A stretch of DNA of 64,000 nt from Dictyophora rubrovolvata (lineage: Eukaryota; Basidiomycota; Agaricomycetes; Phallales; Phallaceae): contig CP114122.1 of assembly GCA_029959195.1 (NCBI GenBank), positions 2,647,257-2,711,256 on the forward strand, written 5' to 3'. Shown one piece after another: positions 35,837 to 49,200 of the stretch. Under the pieces are notes generated by a model that was not told where the DNA came from, ran no database searches, and saw nothing but the letters and a program-made list of their open reading frames with translations. How positions within the stretch are numbered: position 1 is the stretch's first letter; each line of letters begins with the position of its first letter. The position numbers were made by a program, and so were the translations under genes.

Positions 35837-38800
35837 TTATGTTCTAAGTGAAGACGAAGCTGGGGTCATGATATGCCGAGATTCTGCTAAGCCGAGAACA
35901 TGATAACTATCGGGTCGAGAATTATTGATCCTTGTGGGAGGTGGTGGAGAAGGAAAGTTCCCTAGAAGTTTGGCAACTCCGGATGTGGATGAATCGTTAG
36001 TTACAAAGCTTTGGCGAAGTTCGTTGTCTTTATTGACACTGGGAACACTATAGGCTGAAGCCGTACTCATGACAGTGTCATGATTATGTGTGTCGACGAA
36101 GGATGGCGTCGTAGAATGCCGCTGTTCTATGGATTCAGTTGTGATGGGAACTGATAGCGGGACGATGCCCAAACGGAGGGTATCTGGAAGGAAATATATT
36201 AGAAAGGATGGACACAAACGTTCCTCGTAATGATTATAACTTACCTTCTACGAATGTATCGGGTTCTATAACGGACGACGCACGGGATGACTCAATGTCT
36301 TCAGGAAAATCTTGCGGAACGACGTAATCGACCTCCACGGAACCTGGTGACACAAGTTGTGGAGAAGTTAAGGAGAGAGATTGGAGGTTAAACTGACCTT
36401 CAAGCAATCTTTGTTCTCTATCGTTCGCTGACATTCGCTGGACAGGACTCTGTGGAGGTGAACCCGGCGTCCCAAGAAACTGCGAACTGCTTGTGATGGG
36501 TGAACGTTGGTAAAAGCCAAAGTCGTCGTTAGAATCGAAGACAGCCACGTTGGTAACGGTGCCGGGAGAATTGTGGGGTCGTCTGAAGAATAGATCGCGG
36601 AACTGATCAAGATCATCTACTGCGCCAAGGGGTCGACTCATCCAGCTATAGCTCGAGTTTTGTGACGAAGGGCTGGACATAGTTGTCGTGTTAGGGTCTT
36701 GTGGTAGACTTTGAACGTACTGCGCTTTTCCATAAACCTGAGTGGACCTCGAGGGTGCGATGTTTGGTGAAGCTGAGGTTTCATTGAGAACAGCGTAATG
36801 ATATTTCTGTTCTTCTTCCTCGGTATCAACAAAACTTCTAGGAGAATGTTTTGGGGTCTTGACATCGGCAAGTACGTTACTTTCATCTTCGAGAATAGCG
36901 TCTGAAAATCCGCGGAACGAGGTCGATATAAGAGCTTCTTCAACGCTTAGTTTCGATTCACGCTTATTACTTTCTCCAACATTTGCATACGCGTAGGGCG
37001 TAGGATCGGTTTCCTTCCGTGACGATGGTTGAAGGTCCGCATCGTGCGGTCGGATGGACGCGGTAAAGGTGGGGGAAACTTGTGAATGACCAAACGTCGT
37101 GGTTGCATGCACTTCAGGATTGGAACTTGGCTGCAAACGATGGCTGAAATTATTGTGTCTGGGTGTATACAACGGCTTGTAATCTCGAGATGACGGATGT
37201 GGTCCTGCATATGGTGCAGAAGCAGGGAATTGCGCGTAAGGATGAGTCGAGAGGTCAATGACGGAGTCATTTGGTACAGCTGATTGAGGTGGAGGAGTCG
37301 ACACTGCAATAACAATTTCTGCTAGTTCCGACGTATTTGAATTAGGAGACAGAGAGCGCTCAGCGGCGGCTGTTGAAGGGATAGGGACAGGAGGGAGAGT
37401 GACAGCAGCCGCTGGTACATTAGCAAGATCAAAATTGACTTTCTGACCATAGATGTGTGGTGTGCCACGCGGTCGACTTGTGGTAGGGTTCACCACCCTG
37501 GGGTGTAGTTGCTGTTCACTATCCTGCCGCTTTTCGCTGATATGAGCGGCAGTTGGACGCCCTCGTGCGACGGTAACGGTACCAGCACCATCTTCCTCAG
37601 ATAGTCGGTGCCGACTGGCTTCCTCGTCTTCAGACGCGGATCCACATAAAGTCTTCAGCGCAGCCTTCCCCCAACTTGTATTTCGTGTATGAGAACTACC
37701 GTGTCCATGTCGCTGACCCGCAGGACCGGATTCGGAAGTAGTGCGGGAATGATACCCATTGCTATGCGTGTCCGTCGTCATTGTCGCGGTCTGGTAATGA
37801 TTCTCTCCAGTACCATGTCCCCCATGGTGACTAACCGTAGAAATGGTGGGCGTTGGTTGCCTGAATGCTTCAACCGCGATTGTAGTTAAGCCGGCAGCCA
37901 AAGACCGACTTATACTATTGGCTGTACCATGCGTCATTGTCCGTTCGTCGCTTTTCCGGTCAGCATCTGAATGATTCCTAGTCCTACCACGACCACGACC
38001 ATGATGCTCAAAAGACGACGGCGCCGCCGATGAGGAAGTAAGTGTCGACGTTGTTGTTCCAGCCCTCTTCCGAGACCGACTCAAACTTCTACTTCTCCTA
38101 TTCTGGAAGCTTGACTTGGCAATACCGCTCCACTGTTCTCGCTCCCGATTCCGTATTTCTCCTTCAATGAGAACTTGCTCAAGTGTGGAGAGCATTGGCT
38201 GAGGATCGACGTCTGCTGTATCAGCCTCTAGATTTAACGAGGGTAAAACTGGCTCTATGACGTTTTTACGCGGTTTGCCTTTGGGTGGTGCTTTTAGTTT
38301 TGGTGGTGGTGGAACAACTCGTGGTGGATATGATGAATCAGCCACGAAACGGCTCTCACGAGGTGGTGTACGAGATTGAGGCAAAGTATCTTGGGCGAGA
38401 TTGGGACTTGATGCTCCAGTGACGGGTACTGCCCAATCCAGTGAGCCTGGAGAAGACTGTGATGGAGGATACGTGTCATTTTGACCGTTCGCGCTACTCA
38501 AAGCCGAGACGTGGATAGGACTCGGAGGCGGGCTAGTAACGTGGGCACGGAAGCGTGGTCGAGGGAAAAGAAGAGCGTCACACCACGTTTCGGCGGTGTA
38601 TTGAGTTTTGAGGCGTCTGGCTTTCTTCGGTGTGGTTGGCTGAAGAGCAGCTACGGCTGAAGATGTTTTTCCTTTAGCGTTTGCAGACCGAATGACATCG
38701 TCGCGGGCGTGGCTTTTGTTGTTATCATGGGACTGTCCAAATTTAAAAAGACTCCTAAGGTTAGGCATCGACACGCTGCTGCGGATACTGGAACGTGAGT

Positions 38801-39730
38801 TTCCGCCTGTACTTGCATATCCTGCGGTCGTGGCATTCAGTGTCTTAGGATTAGGACTGACAACACCAGAAAGAGAATGAACAGCGGCAGAATTAGGTGT
38901 TGATGACCTAGGAAGCTTAAAAGACGAGCGTAAAGTCCTTTTGAGTCCGTGGGGATTAGACATGGCTTGAAACTTGACAGTTTCATCATTCGATGAAGAA
39001 GTCGTTATTCCCGAAGTTGTTGTTATCAGACGGGACTGCAGCACTGTGGGATGACATATACGAACACTAGTGTCCTGCATTTGTATTGATCGCTGATACG
39101 CGTTTGAATACGGATGGGCACTCTTCTTGTCGGCATGGGTGGTATTGGCCGACAGCACAGTTGGTATTTGGTTAGTGTTTGCCACGACGCTTGCACTGAA
39201 AATTAACATCAGGTAACGAAAATAAAGGAGATTCGAAAGACAAACTTGGTCGTAGTCTCGGGATGGTGATATCTAGACCCAGGAGAATACATAGCGTACG
39301 GGTGAGGGTCTGTTTGAACCAGATCCTGCTTTGCCGCGACTGAAGACGGAGCAGGGGAAGGCTGGGGAGGGGGACGGTAAACTTTATCGAGCTGTAATTT
39401 TGAAGGCGGATGCGGAACTTGTGATTGCGCAGATAAGCTCAAAGAGGGTTGAGAGAAGGAGTGGAGGAGCCTACGCGTCGGCGAGGCCGACACTGGCGCT
39501 CGAGTTGCTGGGTTGGTCGCAGATCTTGGGACAGGGGTAGGGGCAGTCGCAAAAGACAGGAAAGGCGAAGGGAAGGTGAACTTTGACAAGTCGGAAGGAC
39601 TATCGGGGGTGCCAGCTGAAGGTCGACGGCTCAGAGTTGTGTTGTTGGGGCTACTAAAGGTGGGGCCGGAATAGATTGTGGTGGTGGGCTTTGAGCTGGA
39701 GTCGACGTTGGCGTTGGAAAGAGTGTGAGA
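35837..39730 (-). CDS. Large Ser/Pro-rich hypothetical protein, 3' block
   Basis: Three exons fit: one ending near 39250, a ~2.96-kb exon (about 39195-36240), and a last exon from about 36186 to the stop at 35837. It encodes roughly 1,270 residues, mostly Ser/Pro/Thr/His-rich and probably disordered. The only compact segment is YTAETWCDALLFPRPRFRAH (about 38615-38550). I recognise it from other agaricomycete hypothetical proteins of unknown function. An RS-like stretch (RRSRSLSRSRKR) may be a nuclear signal. No ATG lies near the 5' end: the frame is closed by a stop just upstream of an acceptor (TATTAG at about 39731), so an upstream exon is required. The block at 40524-42963 ends in a donor of matching phase and is the obvious candidate. 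It converges with smc1, with 160 nt between stops. Confidence 0.7.
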
Positions 39731-40523
39731 CTAATACGCGGTAGTCAGCAAGACTGCAATTGCGACGAAACGGTGGCAATTGAGGCAAAAACGAAAAAAT
39801 TGACAGATTTTGCAATGACAGCGGGAAGACGAAATGGAAAAGTAATTAAAAAGGAGGCTGCAAGCCGACGAAAGAAAAGATGGGCAATGCTAACTTGGGG
39901 AAGAAGGGTGGCGCAAAGTAAACGAAAAAAAAGGAACGAAGCAGACGGGGAAAGAAGAGAGATGTAACGCAGGGGCTAAGCTGGAGATCCATACGGATCA
40001 AAATTTGTATTCAGATACTCCTAGGCTAGCATCGGCGGACCGACTTGCCAAAACTCAAGACGTAGACTTCATCAAGAAGAGAAAAGAAAAGAAAGAAAGC
40101 CATCACGAAAATTAAAGCATCCAGAAAATCTTTTGATGTCAAATCAAGATCAAAGGCTGTGGACGGCCAAGTATTTTACTGACATCGCCCATTCCCGCGC
40201 GAATCGACGCCAGTCACGTAGTAGCTATGTGCATCCTAGAGACGTATATGCAAGTAGGTCTAGGACGTTTAGCCACCTTTTGTAACTTTTGTAACTGGCG
40301 TTGAAATCGAGCTATTAGAAAAGGGAAACAAACAGAAATATGAAGATGATGATGTGTGACGGAAGTTGCTGGCGTCAAAACAGTATAATCAATGCAAATG
40401 TAGAGCATGTGCAAATCATGGTTGACAATGATTTGAAGGGAATACGGCCAACAGTTCAAAGGAGAAAAAAGACATGAAAGAGCCCATAAATTTGGAATGA
40501 AAGCGGTGAGTTCGAGAGCTTAC
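39731..40523 (-). other. Probable long intron, or separate promoter, between two Ser-rich coding blocks
   Basis: 793 nt bounded by GTAAGC on the upstream side and TATTAG on the downstream side, both in phase 0. It would be unusually long compared with the 45-100-nt introns elsewhere in the window. The minus strand at 39770-39960 is strongly pyrimidine-rich like local promoters, so a second transcription start is possible. Confidence 0.4.
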
Positions 40524-42963
40524 CTGCACCGCGTTGTGAAGGTCGCTACGGTGGCCGTGCGTTTGTCGTCGGATAATGGTTTCGTCTTCAGTATCATCAA
40601 CTCCGTTCAACAACAGCCTTCCGTGGTTATGGAAATAATGATTCGATCGAGATGATGCTGGTGACAACGACGACAACAGCTCGGTAGTAGTCGTAGGTAC
40701 AGCCGTGTCGCGCTCTTGATCTTCCTTGTCCTTGTCGGCGTCAGTTCCATCCCCTGCTTTACCATCTGACTCTCGGCCTCTCAATATTTCTTGATGAGGA
40801 CCAAGGATATAATGCTCTCTTCGGTCCTTAGATCTTGTTAAAATCAAAGAAGGATTGAAGCGCCCTGAAGACTCCTCGTTTACAAGATTTTCGACAGCTA
40901 TAGTGGAAGGCGTTGCAAGTGCCAACGGTCCAGAAGCTGACATTTGAAAATGTGCAGGATCATGTTGAATATAAGTAGAATCGGGCACCGAATGAAAACT
41001 TGACGCAGCTTCTTGACCAGTCTTGCGTGGATCCCCCTGAGCCTCCAGACCAAAAACACCATCAATATCTTCGACGGGCGAACTAAAGCTCTCGATGAAG
41101 ATAGATCCATTGGGAGAAACAACACTCGGAGAATCGGAAGGGATCGAAATCGGCTTGGGACGTTGATGGTATGGCTGGTGGTGGAGAAGAGTATCTTTGG
41201 AAGGCTTGTTATCGTGAGAATACTCGGTCTCTTTCTCCTTTCCTTTGACAACGCCTTTTTGTCTCTCCCTCTCCCTTTCCCATCGGTCCTGCTGTGAAAC
41301 TCCAATTGCCAATCTAGAAACTCCGCCATTCCCGCCACTTCCTGCCCCAGTAGTCGACGACTTAGGTCGCCTGACAACGTCGCCAGGTGTTGTGCCCGCA
41401 CCGCTGTTGTTGCTGTTGTTGCTGATATGAAAGACAGATGTTATACCGTCAAAGAATGAAGTTGACGCGGATCCTGTGGACGACACAGTTGAACGGCGTT
41501 TTGTATCAAGTTTTTCAAGACTGTCAGAGCGGTGGATTTCATGAGCGAGGGCGATATCGGCGTGTTGAGAAGGTCGAAGAGGTCGAGGTCGTCGTTGTCG
41601 TCCCAGCAAGGAGGGAGACGATGGAGTAGATGAAATCGCAGTTGCTGAGTGAATGTCATTTCTGTAAAGGTTGGTGTCGTTAATGCGAGCAGTTGTTGTC
41701 GCAGGCCTAACAGACGATCCGCCGACACCCATCGAAATGGTGGCGCGAGTATCTGCACCCATTCTTGTGCTTGGACCACTAGGCTGAACACCGGAATATT
41801 TGGTATGTTCTTCTTCGGAATTGGGCTTGTCAGCGAGCTTCGAAACGCCAAGTAGAGTATGGTTAGATCTCAAAGAATCGATACTTGGTCGTGGAGAGTG
41901 ATGCTGATGGGAGAACAGGAGAAGTGAATTCCTTGACAGAGCCGGGTTCTTATAGGTGGCATTGTTATGGCCATGAGAACTGGACTGTAAGAGCGATGTT
42001 GTCGGAGATGGGGATACTCCGGAACGTAAACCTGCGCCCCCGTCAGCTACCGTCGACAGAAGCAGGAACTGAAGTAAAAGTACCTGTGGTCATTGGGGTT
42101 TCATTTGCAGTTGTGCCAATCCCGGCGACACCCACACCGTCCTCGCTCTCACTAGTACCTGCGATACCAGCACCACCGTCTACTACACTTATCCTCCGCG
42201 TAGTGTAAGCAGGTGCAGACGAAGACGATTCACCAAATCCGGCTCCGAAGGTTAAAGTGGCAATACTTCCACGAGGCTCGTTTATCGACCAGTCGTGGGT
42301 GAAGTTCAATGTTGTGCTGGTAGTAAGCATCGACGATCGGTCTTGATCATCTCTTTCGTAGAATGATCTATCAAGAGGGCTGATGGCGCCACCGGTGGTA
42401 TATAATGAAGATCGGCTTCTATTTATGTGCATAAAGGACCCATCGGCCGTGCTTGGGTGGTGGTGCGAGTCGATGCCTTGAGCTGATCCATCATCCCGAC
42501 CCCGAGTATTGGAGTAGTTGGACATTATAGACGCATATGAATCTGCTCTGGCCCTCCGACCGATGCCCAAATGAGGCATTTTGATACCGAATGTATGCTC
42601 CTCGTTATGTGATCCTTCCATTACATCCTCGGGGTCTTCGTCGTCGTGATCATCCTCGGGGACTGGTTCATCCTCTTTTTCTTGGTGTTGTTTTGCCGCA
42701 CTCTGAGGTTCCGGAGTAACACCCAGTCGCGACTTGTCAGTGGGTGCAAACAGAGTCGGTATCTTACCCGTGTCAGGACCAGGCATTCCGAAGGTGTTCC
42801 CGCGTGGTCTTCGACGAGGAGGTGGAGAGGTATGAGGATATGACGGTTGGTTACTCTGGACCGATGGAGGAGCAATATCAGCAGGTATATCGGAGGGATG
42901 AAGGGTATTGGAAGACGAGGATTCATTGCGTTGATGGTGCGTTTTGGTGTCTACTCGTGACAT
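40524..42963 (-). CDS. Large Ser/Pro-rich hypothetical protein, 5' block
   Basis: Starts MSRVDTKTHHQRNESSSSN (42963). A 52-nt intron (42083-42032) joins TPMTTG to LRSGVSPSPTTSLL in frame; coding continues to NAVQ at 40524, where GTAAGC forms a donor. It is about 795 residues, rich in Ser, Thr, Asp, Glu and His. There is an acidic run (EDEPVPEDDHDDEDPEDVME), and short conserved-looking pieces FGIKMPHLGIGRR and ILGPHQEILRGRE. No domain is recognised. If the donor is not used, the frame runs on to a stop at 40416. Phase agreement with the 3' block suggests one gene of about 2,000 aa spanning 35837-42963, but two separate genes cannot be excluded. Confidence 0.65.
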
Positions 42964-45179
42964 GAGAAGATAAGATTTATCAAGACACGGCCGTGGATAT
43001 TGATACGGCAGACGGAGAATATGCTACGGCGCATCAGTAAGACAAGGAAGCATGTGGCTAGTTTAAAGCATACTTTTGAGAAATTTATGTCTCAAACCAC
43101 GCCTTCAGGACAAGTAAAAACACGACTCTTCGAGGAATAAAGATATAATAGTCTAATTGACGCGTCAAAATGAATTGAATTATCGATATATAATGATTCA
43201 AACCTTTTGAAATACAAGAAGACGAAATATTAAGGTTCAATGAAATAAGTTGGTGGTGCCTGTTCCTTCGGTGCAATTCATACAGGAAATCGCAGCGTCT
43301 ATATTTCCGTTTTTTCTGTCTGGTGCGAAGGTCGTTGGTTTTTTTCGGAATCAGGTGGGTTTTTTCTGCAGACTGAAAGAAGAAAAGAAAAGTGAAGAGA
43401 AGAGAGAAAACAAATGCAAAATTCGGTGCTGAGCGGGTATACTAAAACAGGACGAGGCTGGAAACGACAATTAGCGGAGTTTATGTTACCAAAGATGTTA
43501 CTTCGGTTGCTCTTCTCCCGTTCGCCTTTGTCTTCAATAGCTGCCGAGTCCAAACGCCGACGCGCAGTGTTCACTTGGGATGGAAAGATTAAAACGACTG
43601 CAAGTTTTGCACAAACTCTCACAGCAACGACGTTCTCCATCTTGACCGGACCTCTCCCTTGCCGATGCTTATTCTACCAGTGTGATTCTTTAATCATTGA
43701 TTGCTGTTGGCTGACCATCATCCATCGTGTGAAGATGAAAGATATATTGCTCTCAGGACTCGCAGCTGTATACCTGCCGGGTAAAATGGCATTTTGATGT
43801 TCTGGAGAAGAATCAGACTCGGAAAAGAGCACGAGCGACCGCCGTTTGACTGTAAATACATATTGATCAGTACGCCAGGAAACTGCCCATCTCCTATCAG
43901 TTGACTCACAAGAATTATAGTAGCAACCCCAAAGGCGAAGCTCCACAGAAGGACTGTCGATACTCAAATCCTTCTCACACGAATTCACAGCGGATGAACC
44001 AAGCGGTGATCAAGAATGGATTGCTGACAGCGCTGAACTTGTGAAGTGCATTGGATCTCAGAATCCCCACATTGATTTTTATCACGTGGCGCATATGTAT
44101 GTCCATCATTTTGGCTACCCAATCATGTTTTACTCGTTCGCTTTTGAGATGTCCGTCCTTTTCCTATAGCGTTTGCTCCCCTGGGTTTTCCTTTAGGAGC
44201 GCGGTTGGGCTGCCGAACTCTGATTGGAACTTCTTCTGTCTGCTTCCGTTGGTAGATATATGCCCTTACCTTTCACCCATGCACTTTAGACGGTCATCGT
44301 GATAACAACCTCGGGATCTCGTTCAGAGCGTCCCATGCAACAATCGTGACCTTTGCGCATTTTTGCACTTGGCTGCGTCACTTCTTCTCATTGACCCGAA
44401 TGACGATAACGGAGTATGCTCTAAGAAAGCCAAATACACAATCTCTGCGTGTGCTCAGCAGTCATTACTTTGATATGCGCGGTTTATCCTGGCAAAACAT
44501 TGGAGTTTTATTCGGTCGTGTGCTATAAACAATTTGCCAAATTTAACCTCCGTGGGTGAGAAATGTTACAGTTTGCCGATTCATGCGCTAAATTCTCCCT
44601 TCGTGTATGGCAGATTTCGACCTTCAAAGCTTTTCGAACGATTTTATAAAAAAAAGAACATATCGTTCACATGCACCGCTCACTGCAGCCGGGCAAACAT
44701 CAGAGCATTACATTTATTTTCGGAGGATTTATTGCTATTTATTAAGGCGCGATCCGCAGATAATTCATCGAACGTAATTCTAGCCAAACCGATAACACTC
44801 CGCCCCACGATATCAATTGCCAAAAGGCGAGTTACTGTCGAAATTAATCCATAAGAATCTGAGACATTTCTTTTCGGCTTTCTTCATAGACTCTCATCTG
44901 ACATATACATCGTGCCGCATCCTGCTGGGCCTGTATTGGCGATTAAAGATATGGAAACTTCGGATAAATTTTGATTCCGGGGAATCAATCTTCTTCAAAA
45001 GGTTTCGCTCCACCCCCAAGAGTTTATTTATATATCTCATATTCTAAAAACTTCGGCACTTTATCGAAAAAGACTGAAATGTTCGTGCTTCTATGCTAAG
45101 GTTATGAACGATTATAAAACGCCTCAGCTTGTGCTCATATATGCAACCGCCATCCAACAATTAGCTGCTTCGCAGAAAT
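42964..45179. other. Intergenic between divergent Ser-rich and AA9 genes
   Basis: About 2.2 kb. The part next to 42963 is the likely promoter of the Ser-rich gene. Overlapping frames at 43299-43988 on both strands have no motif and were not accepted. Nearer the AA9 gene the sequence is AT-rich with a clear TATA box. Confidence 0.45.
45113..45118 (+). promoter_or_regulatory. TATA box of the AA9 gene
   Basis: TATAAA inside ATTATAAAAC, 67 nt before the AA9 ATG, followed by a short C/A-rich leader. Position and sequence fit a strong, inducible core promoter, as expected for a secreted polysaccharide oxidase. This is inferred from position only. Confidence 0.5.
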
Positions 45180-46271
45180 ATGTTCAAGCTTGCATCTTTT
45201 GCACTAGCCGCGGCTACTTTAGTGGCCTCTCATTGTTTGTCTCGTTTCCCTTTTTCCTTGTCACGGAAATTGACTAAATGCATTAAGATACATTCCCCGA
45301 TTTCATTATGAGCGGGAGTGTTACGGCTGACTGGTTATACGTTCGTGAAACAGCTAATCATTACAGCAACAGTCCCGTACGTTGGGTTTTACAGATTCAA
45401 TTTTCGCATGATGAACCCACTCATATTTTATTCCACTAGGTTACGTCTGTTACTTCTGACGAGTTCCGCTGCTACGAACTTGACTTGGTTAACACCGCTG
45501 GCGAGACTAGCATCGCGACTGTTTCTGCTGGTGATACCGTCGGTTTCCAAGCTAACGGCCCGATCTACCACCCAGGAGTATGTTCTTTTTATTTCCGTAT
45601 AAATTGATTTACTTATTACACCCGCGAAGTACCTCGACGTTTACATGTCCGTGGCCTCACCGGCTGCGAATTCTGAAGAAGCTGGTACAGGCCAAACCTG
45701 GTTCAAAGTATGGCAAGATGCCCCAGTTTATACGAATGGACAGCTTGTATTCCCTTCAGAGAGTAAGTTGCTTGCTTAGTTTACATTGGACACGTAATAA
45801 CTATATATAGCTATGGACCAATTTACTTTCACCATACCAAAGAGTCTTCCTAGCGGTCAGTATCTCATCCGAGGGGAGCAGATTGCTTTGCACGTGGCAG
45901 AGACTTATGGCGGTGCTCAAGTAAAACTTTCTGTTAATTAAGAACTTACTTTCCCATTAACCTTTTAACATTAGTTCTACATTGGCTGCGCTCAAGTAAA
46001 TGTCATAAACGGTGGTGATGGAACACCCGGTCCTTTAGTATCCATCCCCGGTGTTTACACTGGTTATGAGCCTGGAATCCTCATCAGTAACTTTTTTCAT
46101 TTGAAAAAAAAAATTCTTGATGCGTTTATTAATCCCTTCCCAGATATTTACGATTTGCCTGCTAATTTCACTGGATACCAAGCCCGTGAGCTAATCTTTC
46201 CGTATTCATTTCGAATTCGGAATATTTACTACTTTTCTTTTTCAGCGGGTCCTGCTGTTTGGTCTGGCTGA
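45180..46271 (+). CDS. AA9 lytic polysaccharide monooxygenase (formerly GH61)
   Basis: A secreted copper enzyme that oxidatively cleaves cellulose or related glucans. Exon 1 (45180-45234) encodes a 17-residue signal peptide, MFKLASFALAAATLVAS; the next residue, His18, becomes the copper-binding N-terminal histidine after cleavage (HYTFPDFI). About seven more exons join in phase: DWLYVRETANHYSNSP to VTSDEFRCYELD, SAGDTVGFQANGPIYHPG (second copper histidine) to YLDVYMSVASP, WFKVWQDAPV, FTIPKSLPSGQYLIRGEQIA, FYIGCAQVNV (axial tyrosine and a Cys), and the ending APGPAVWSG. It is about 240 aa of catalytic domain only, without a cellulose-binding module. The region after the second His reads HPGYLDVYM where most members have H-x-GP. 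A TATA box lies upstream. Confidence 0.9.
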
Positions 46272-49200
46272 GTAGAATGTGCAGCAATGTATATGTGCCG
46301 GAGACTGTTCAGAACCAATTCTTCTGTTCTTAAAACGTCTTAGCTTTTTGTATTTTGTTATTCTTTGTTTTTCGACTTCTGTATGTAACGACGACTCGAC
46401 TCTATGACAAGCAGGCGTAGAGTATGTCAGTTGTCTTTAAAAGAAATGGAAGGTTATATGTTACATACATGTTAGACCGTAACGCTAGCCGTGTGCTAAG
46501 CAGTTAGACCCTTAAAGGCTTAAACATTGTACGGTCAAGTAGGGAGGATACTGGTTCGGAATAGGCCCTTTGCTCCAATATTTGCTACTAGCAGTTCATA
46601 TCTAATTTCTATTCGAAGAAGCACTCTGACCAACTACTTGCAGTACAGGCCTTACAGATGAACCTGGGCCCTGCAAAAGTCGAGGTCAGTCAGTTTAATG
46701 TAAGTGCGACGATGCTTACTACTGGTGTCCGTTCTGGCTTTAGCATCACACGCTTCCTACGCTTCCCACGCAAAAAGAATAGTTCTGGCGGTTCAGCTTA
46801 GGCTTACTCTTGACCATTCCGGGAGGACAGTGAGCCTATGTTAGGTTGACAGGATCCGAACTTTTCCTCCATAGTTTGAATCTTTCTCGGGCCGTGGTCG
46901 GTCTAGCGGTGGAGATATTTCTATATCCAGGAGGCTGGGTCAGCAACTATCTCCCTCCCTAACCAACCCATTTTCTGCCCACTAAAAGAAAGTGTTTTTA
47001 GATGTAGAAGATCCGATACGTAGAAGACGACATGAGTTATGTTATTCATTTTGGAAGCTAGCCAAAAAAGATATTTTCCTCTTATAACTTGATCCGCTGT
47101 CCGATTCGACCAAGCCACATTAGCAGCCCAGTGTTCATCTGCGCGGGAGGCTGAAGGTTCTCAATCATTATTGATCGCCCTATAAAATCCGGAGCATAGA
47201 GGGAACAGCTTTATAAAACGTAAGTGCTGGGAAGGAAGACAAAAAAAGGAAACCTGGCTAATCATACTAGTAGCCGCCGATGCTTTCCTTCCTTTTCCAA
47301 CCTTATCGAACCGCTTCCCCTCTCGACCACTCGCCTAAGTTCAATCCCTATTTCATTACCCCCTCTAATAAATCACCTGTGGATTTTAACATAGCCTGTA
47401 TTCAACGCCCCCACTCGCATATGGATCTCTCTGACTTTTTTCTGGCTCTCTACCGTGCTTGATTACGTAGTGCCACTGCATCTTACCACCTTGTTACACA
47501 CCGTATTTCCAAACACCTTTCTATTTACATTGACGGCAGTCAGGCCTGATGAAGACGCACATTTAACATCAGGAATTATATGGACACGTTGCCTCTTTCA
47601 CTCACATCCGTTGGCCCCTTTACATCATTAATGTGAGCTTTTATCCGGCAATCCACCACGTTATAGATGAGCGGTTGCCTCTCATCACATGTCTCATCGA
47701 CGGCATCAGTATGTTTAAGTACTCTACTGCCGAACGTAAACATTGAACAGATAGATCGCTTTTCCGCAGGTTAAGGTTAGGAATGTCAAGTAAAACATCT
47801 CTTTCGAAATTATCTCCCTATCACACACTCAAAATCCAATCCTGTAATGCAGCTTCGCCGGTTAAAGTACAAGTAAGGCCCAATATATGAGAGGTAATAC
47901 ATATTTAATTTTTTCCGAATCAGTTGCTTACATCTGAATTGTTCGCCGAATAATCATTGCTTGTCAGGAGGGTCGCGCTTAGGTTCGGATAATGACATGA
48001 AGGTGAAATTTGTACTACTCAAAAAAATAACGTTTTTAACAATTTGCATATTCTACGAATTTGGAAACACAGCGCTTGTCCAGATGTGACGCTTCACTAG
48101 CTGCTGTTTCTGGCACCGTTCCAACTCCACTCATAACTTCAACAAGGCGCATCAGCGGTCATTTGATTTTAACTCTTCTCTCGGTGCGATTGTCCTATAA
48201 TAAAACTTCTTACGAACTCCAAAAACCGGCCAGCGCAGGAAGATACTCCTGTACAACTGCGCTCCGAGCCTAATTCAATCACAACGAGAAGGGCCGCGTT
48301 TTGAAGATGCTTTTCTAAATGTTGATATTGTTCTTCACAGCGGGGTAGCATTAGGTCCCAGAGATGAGGGCAGTAGCATCACTACGATCGACGTAGCCAA
48401 ACTTGCAGGCCCCCGGGGTATCACAGCCGATGCGGTCAAGATTATATACCCATAAAGCTAAACTACAACAAAGCATGGATTACTTCTCGTCCACCTATCT
48501 AATCACTGGACAGTGTTGGGGGTACCTAGGGGATTCGCGTTTAAAATATACAATCCTGCAGGTAGGTTTCGTCTTTTGCTTTTATTAAAACATCCCAACT
48601 TACCATCATAATTTTATTTAACCGCTTTCAAGTCCCCGATCCAAAACGGCCGTACCACAGCCAATTCTCAATGGCATGGCGATAGGAGTCTTGCGTTTCA
48701 ATGTCTTTCATATCTTCTTAGAGTTGCTGACTTCACTGGTGAAGGTAATATGCACCATGAGAGTTTTGACGACTAATGTAATATGGCACCGACTGCGTCC
48801 GATTTTGACAGCTGGGGGTTTGAGACGAAAAGCCCTATTGGTGGATAGAGATAGATGTACGTGTATTTGACTTGCACAACGTCAGTTCTCTGAACTACAA
48901 CTAGCCTGGTAAAAAAAAAAACAACTTTTTGAGACGAAAGATGCCGGCACAGGTTTCACAGTGAGATTCCTAAAAACTATCCATCGCTCTTCAGTTTAAC
49001 ACCAATAACTAAACCCTACTAGAAATCGGAAAAGGGAAGCAGTCAACTTATCATTGCCGAAAACAACACAGGATCACCAAACGATTTTGGAATAGGTGTG
49101 TTTGTATAATGACGTCTCTGACCCTTCGCTGATCTTGTATTACTATTGTCTATGTAAGTCGTCACAGAATGTGGAACTTAGACTGTTTTCATTACAAGTT

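Noticed and set aside
36368-38880. Several 60-120-codon frames in other phases and on the other strand
   Set aside because: Shadow frames of the large Ser/Pro-rich coding block.
40416-40523. Read-through end of the 5' Ser-rich block (MGSFMSFFSFELLAVF)
   Set aside because: The hydrophobic tail arises only if a good GTAAGC donor is ignored, so it is more likely intron sequence than a membrane anchor.
43299-43988. Overlapping frames on both strands upstream of the Ser-rich gene
   Set aside because: None has a recognisable motif; they overlap each other antisense and lie in a likely promoter/leader region.
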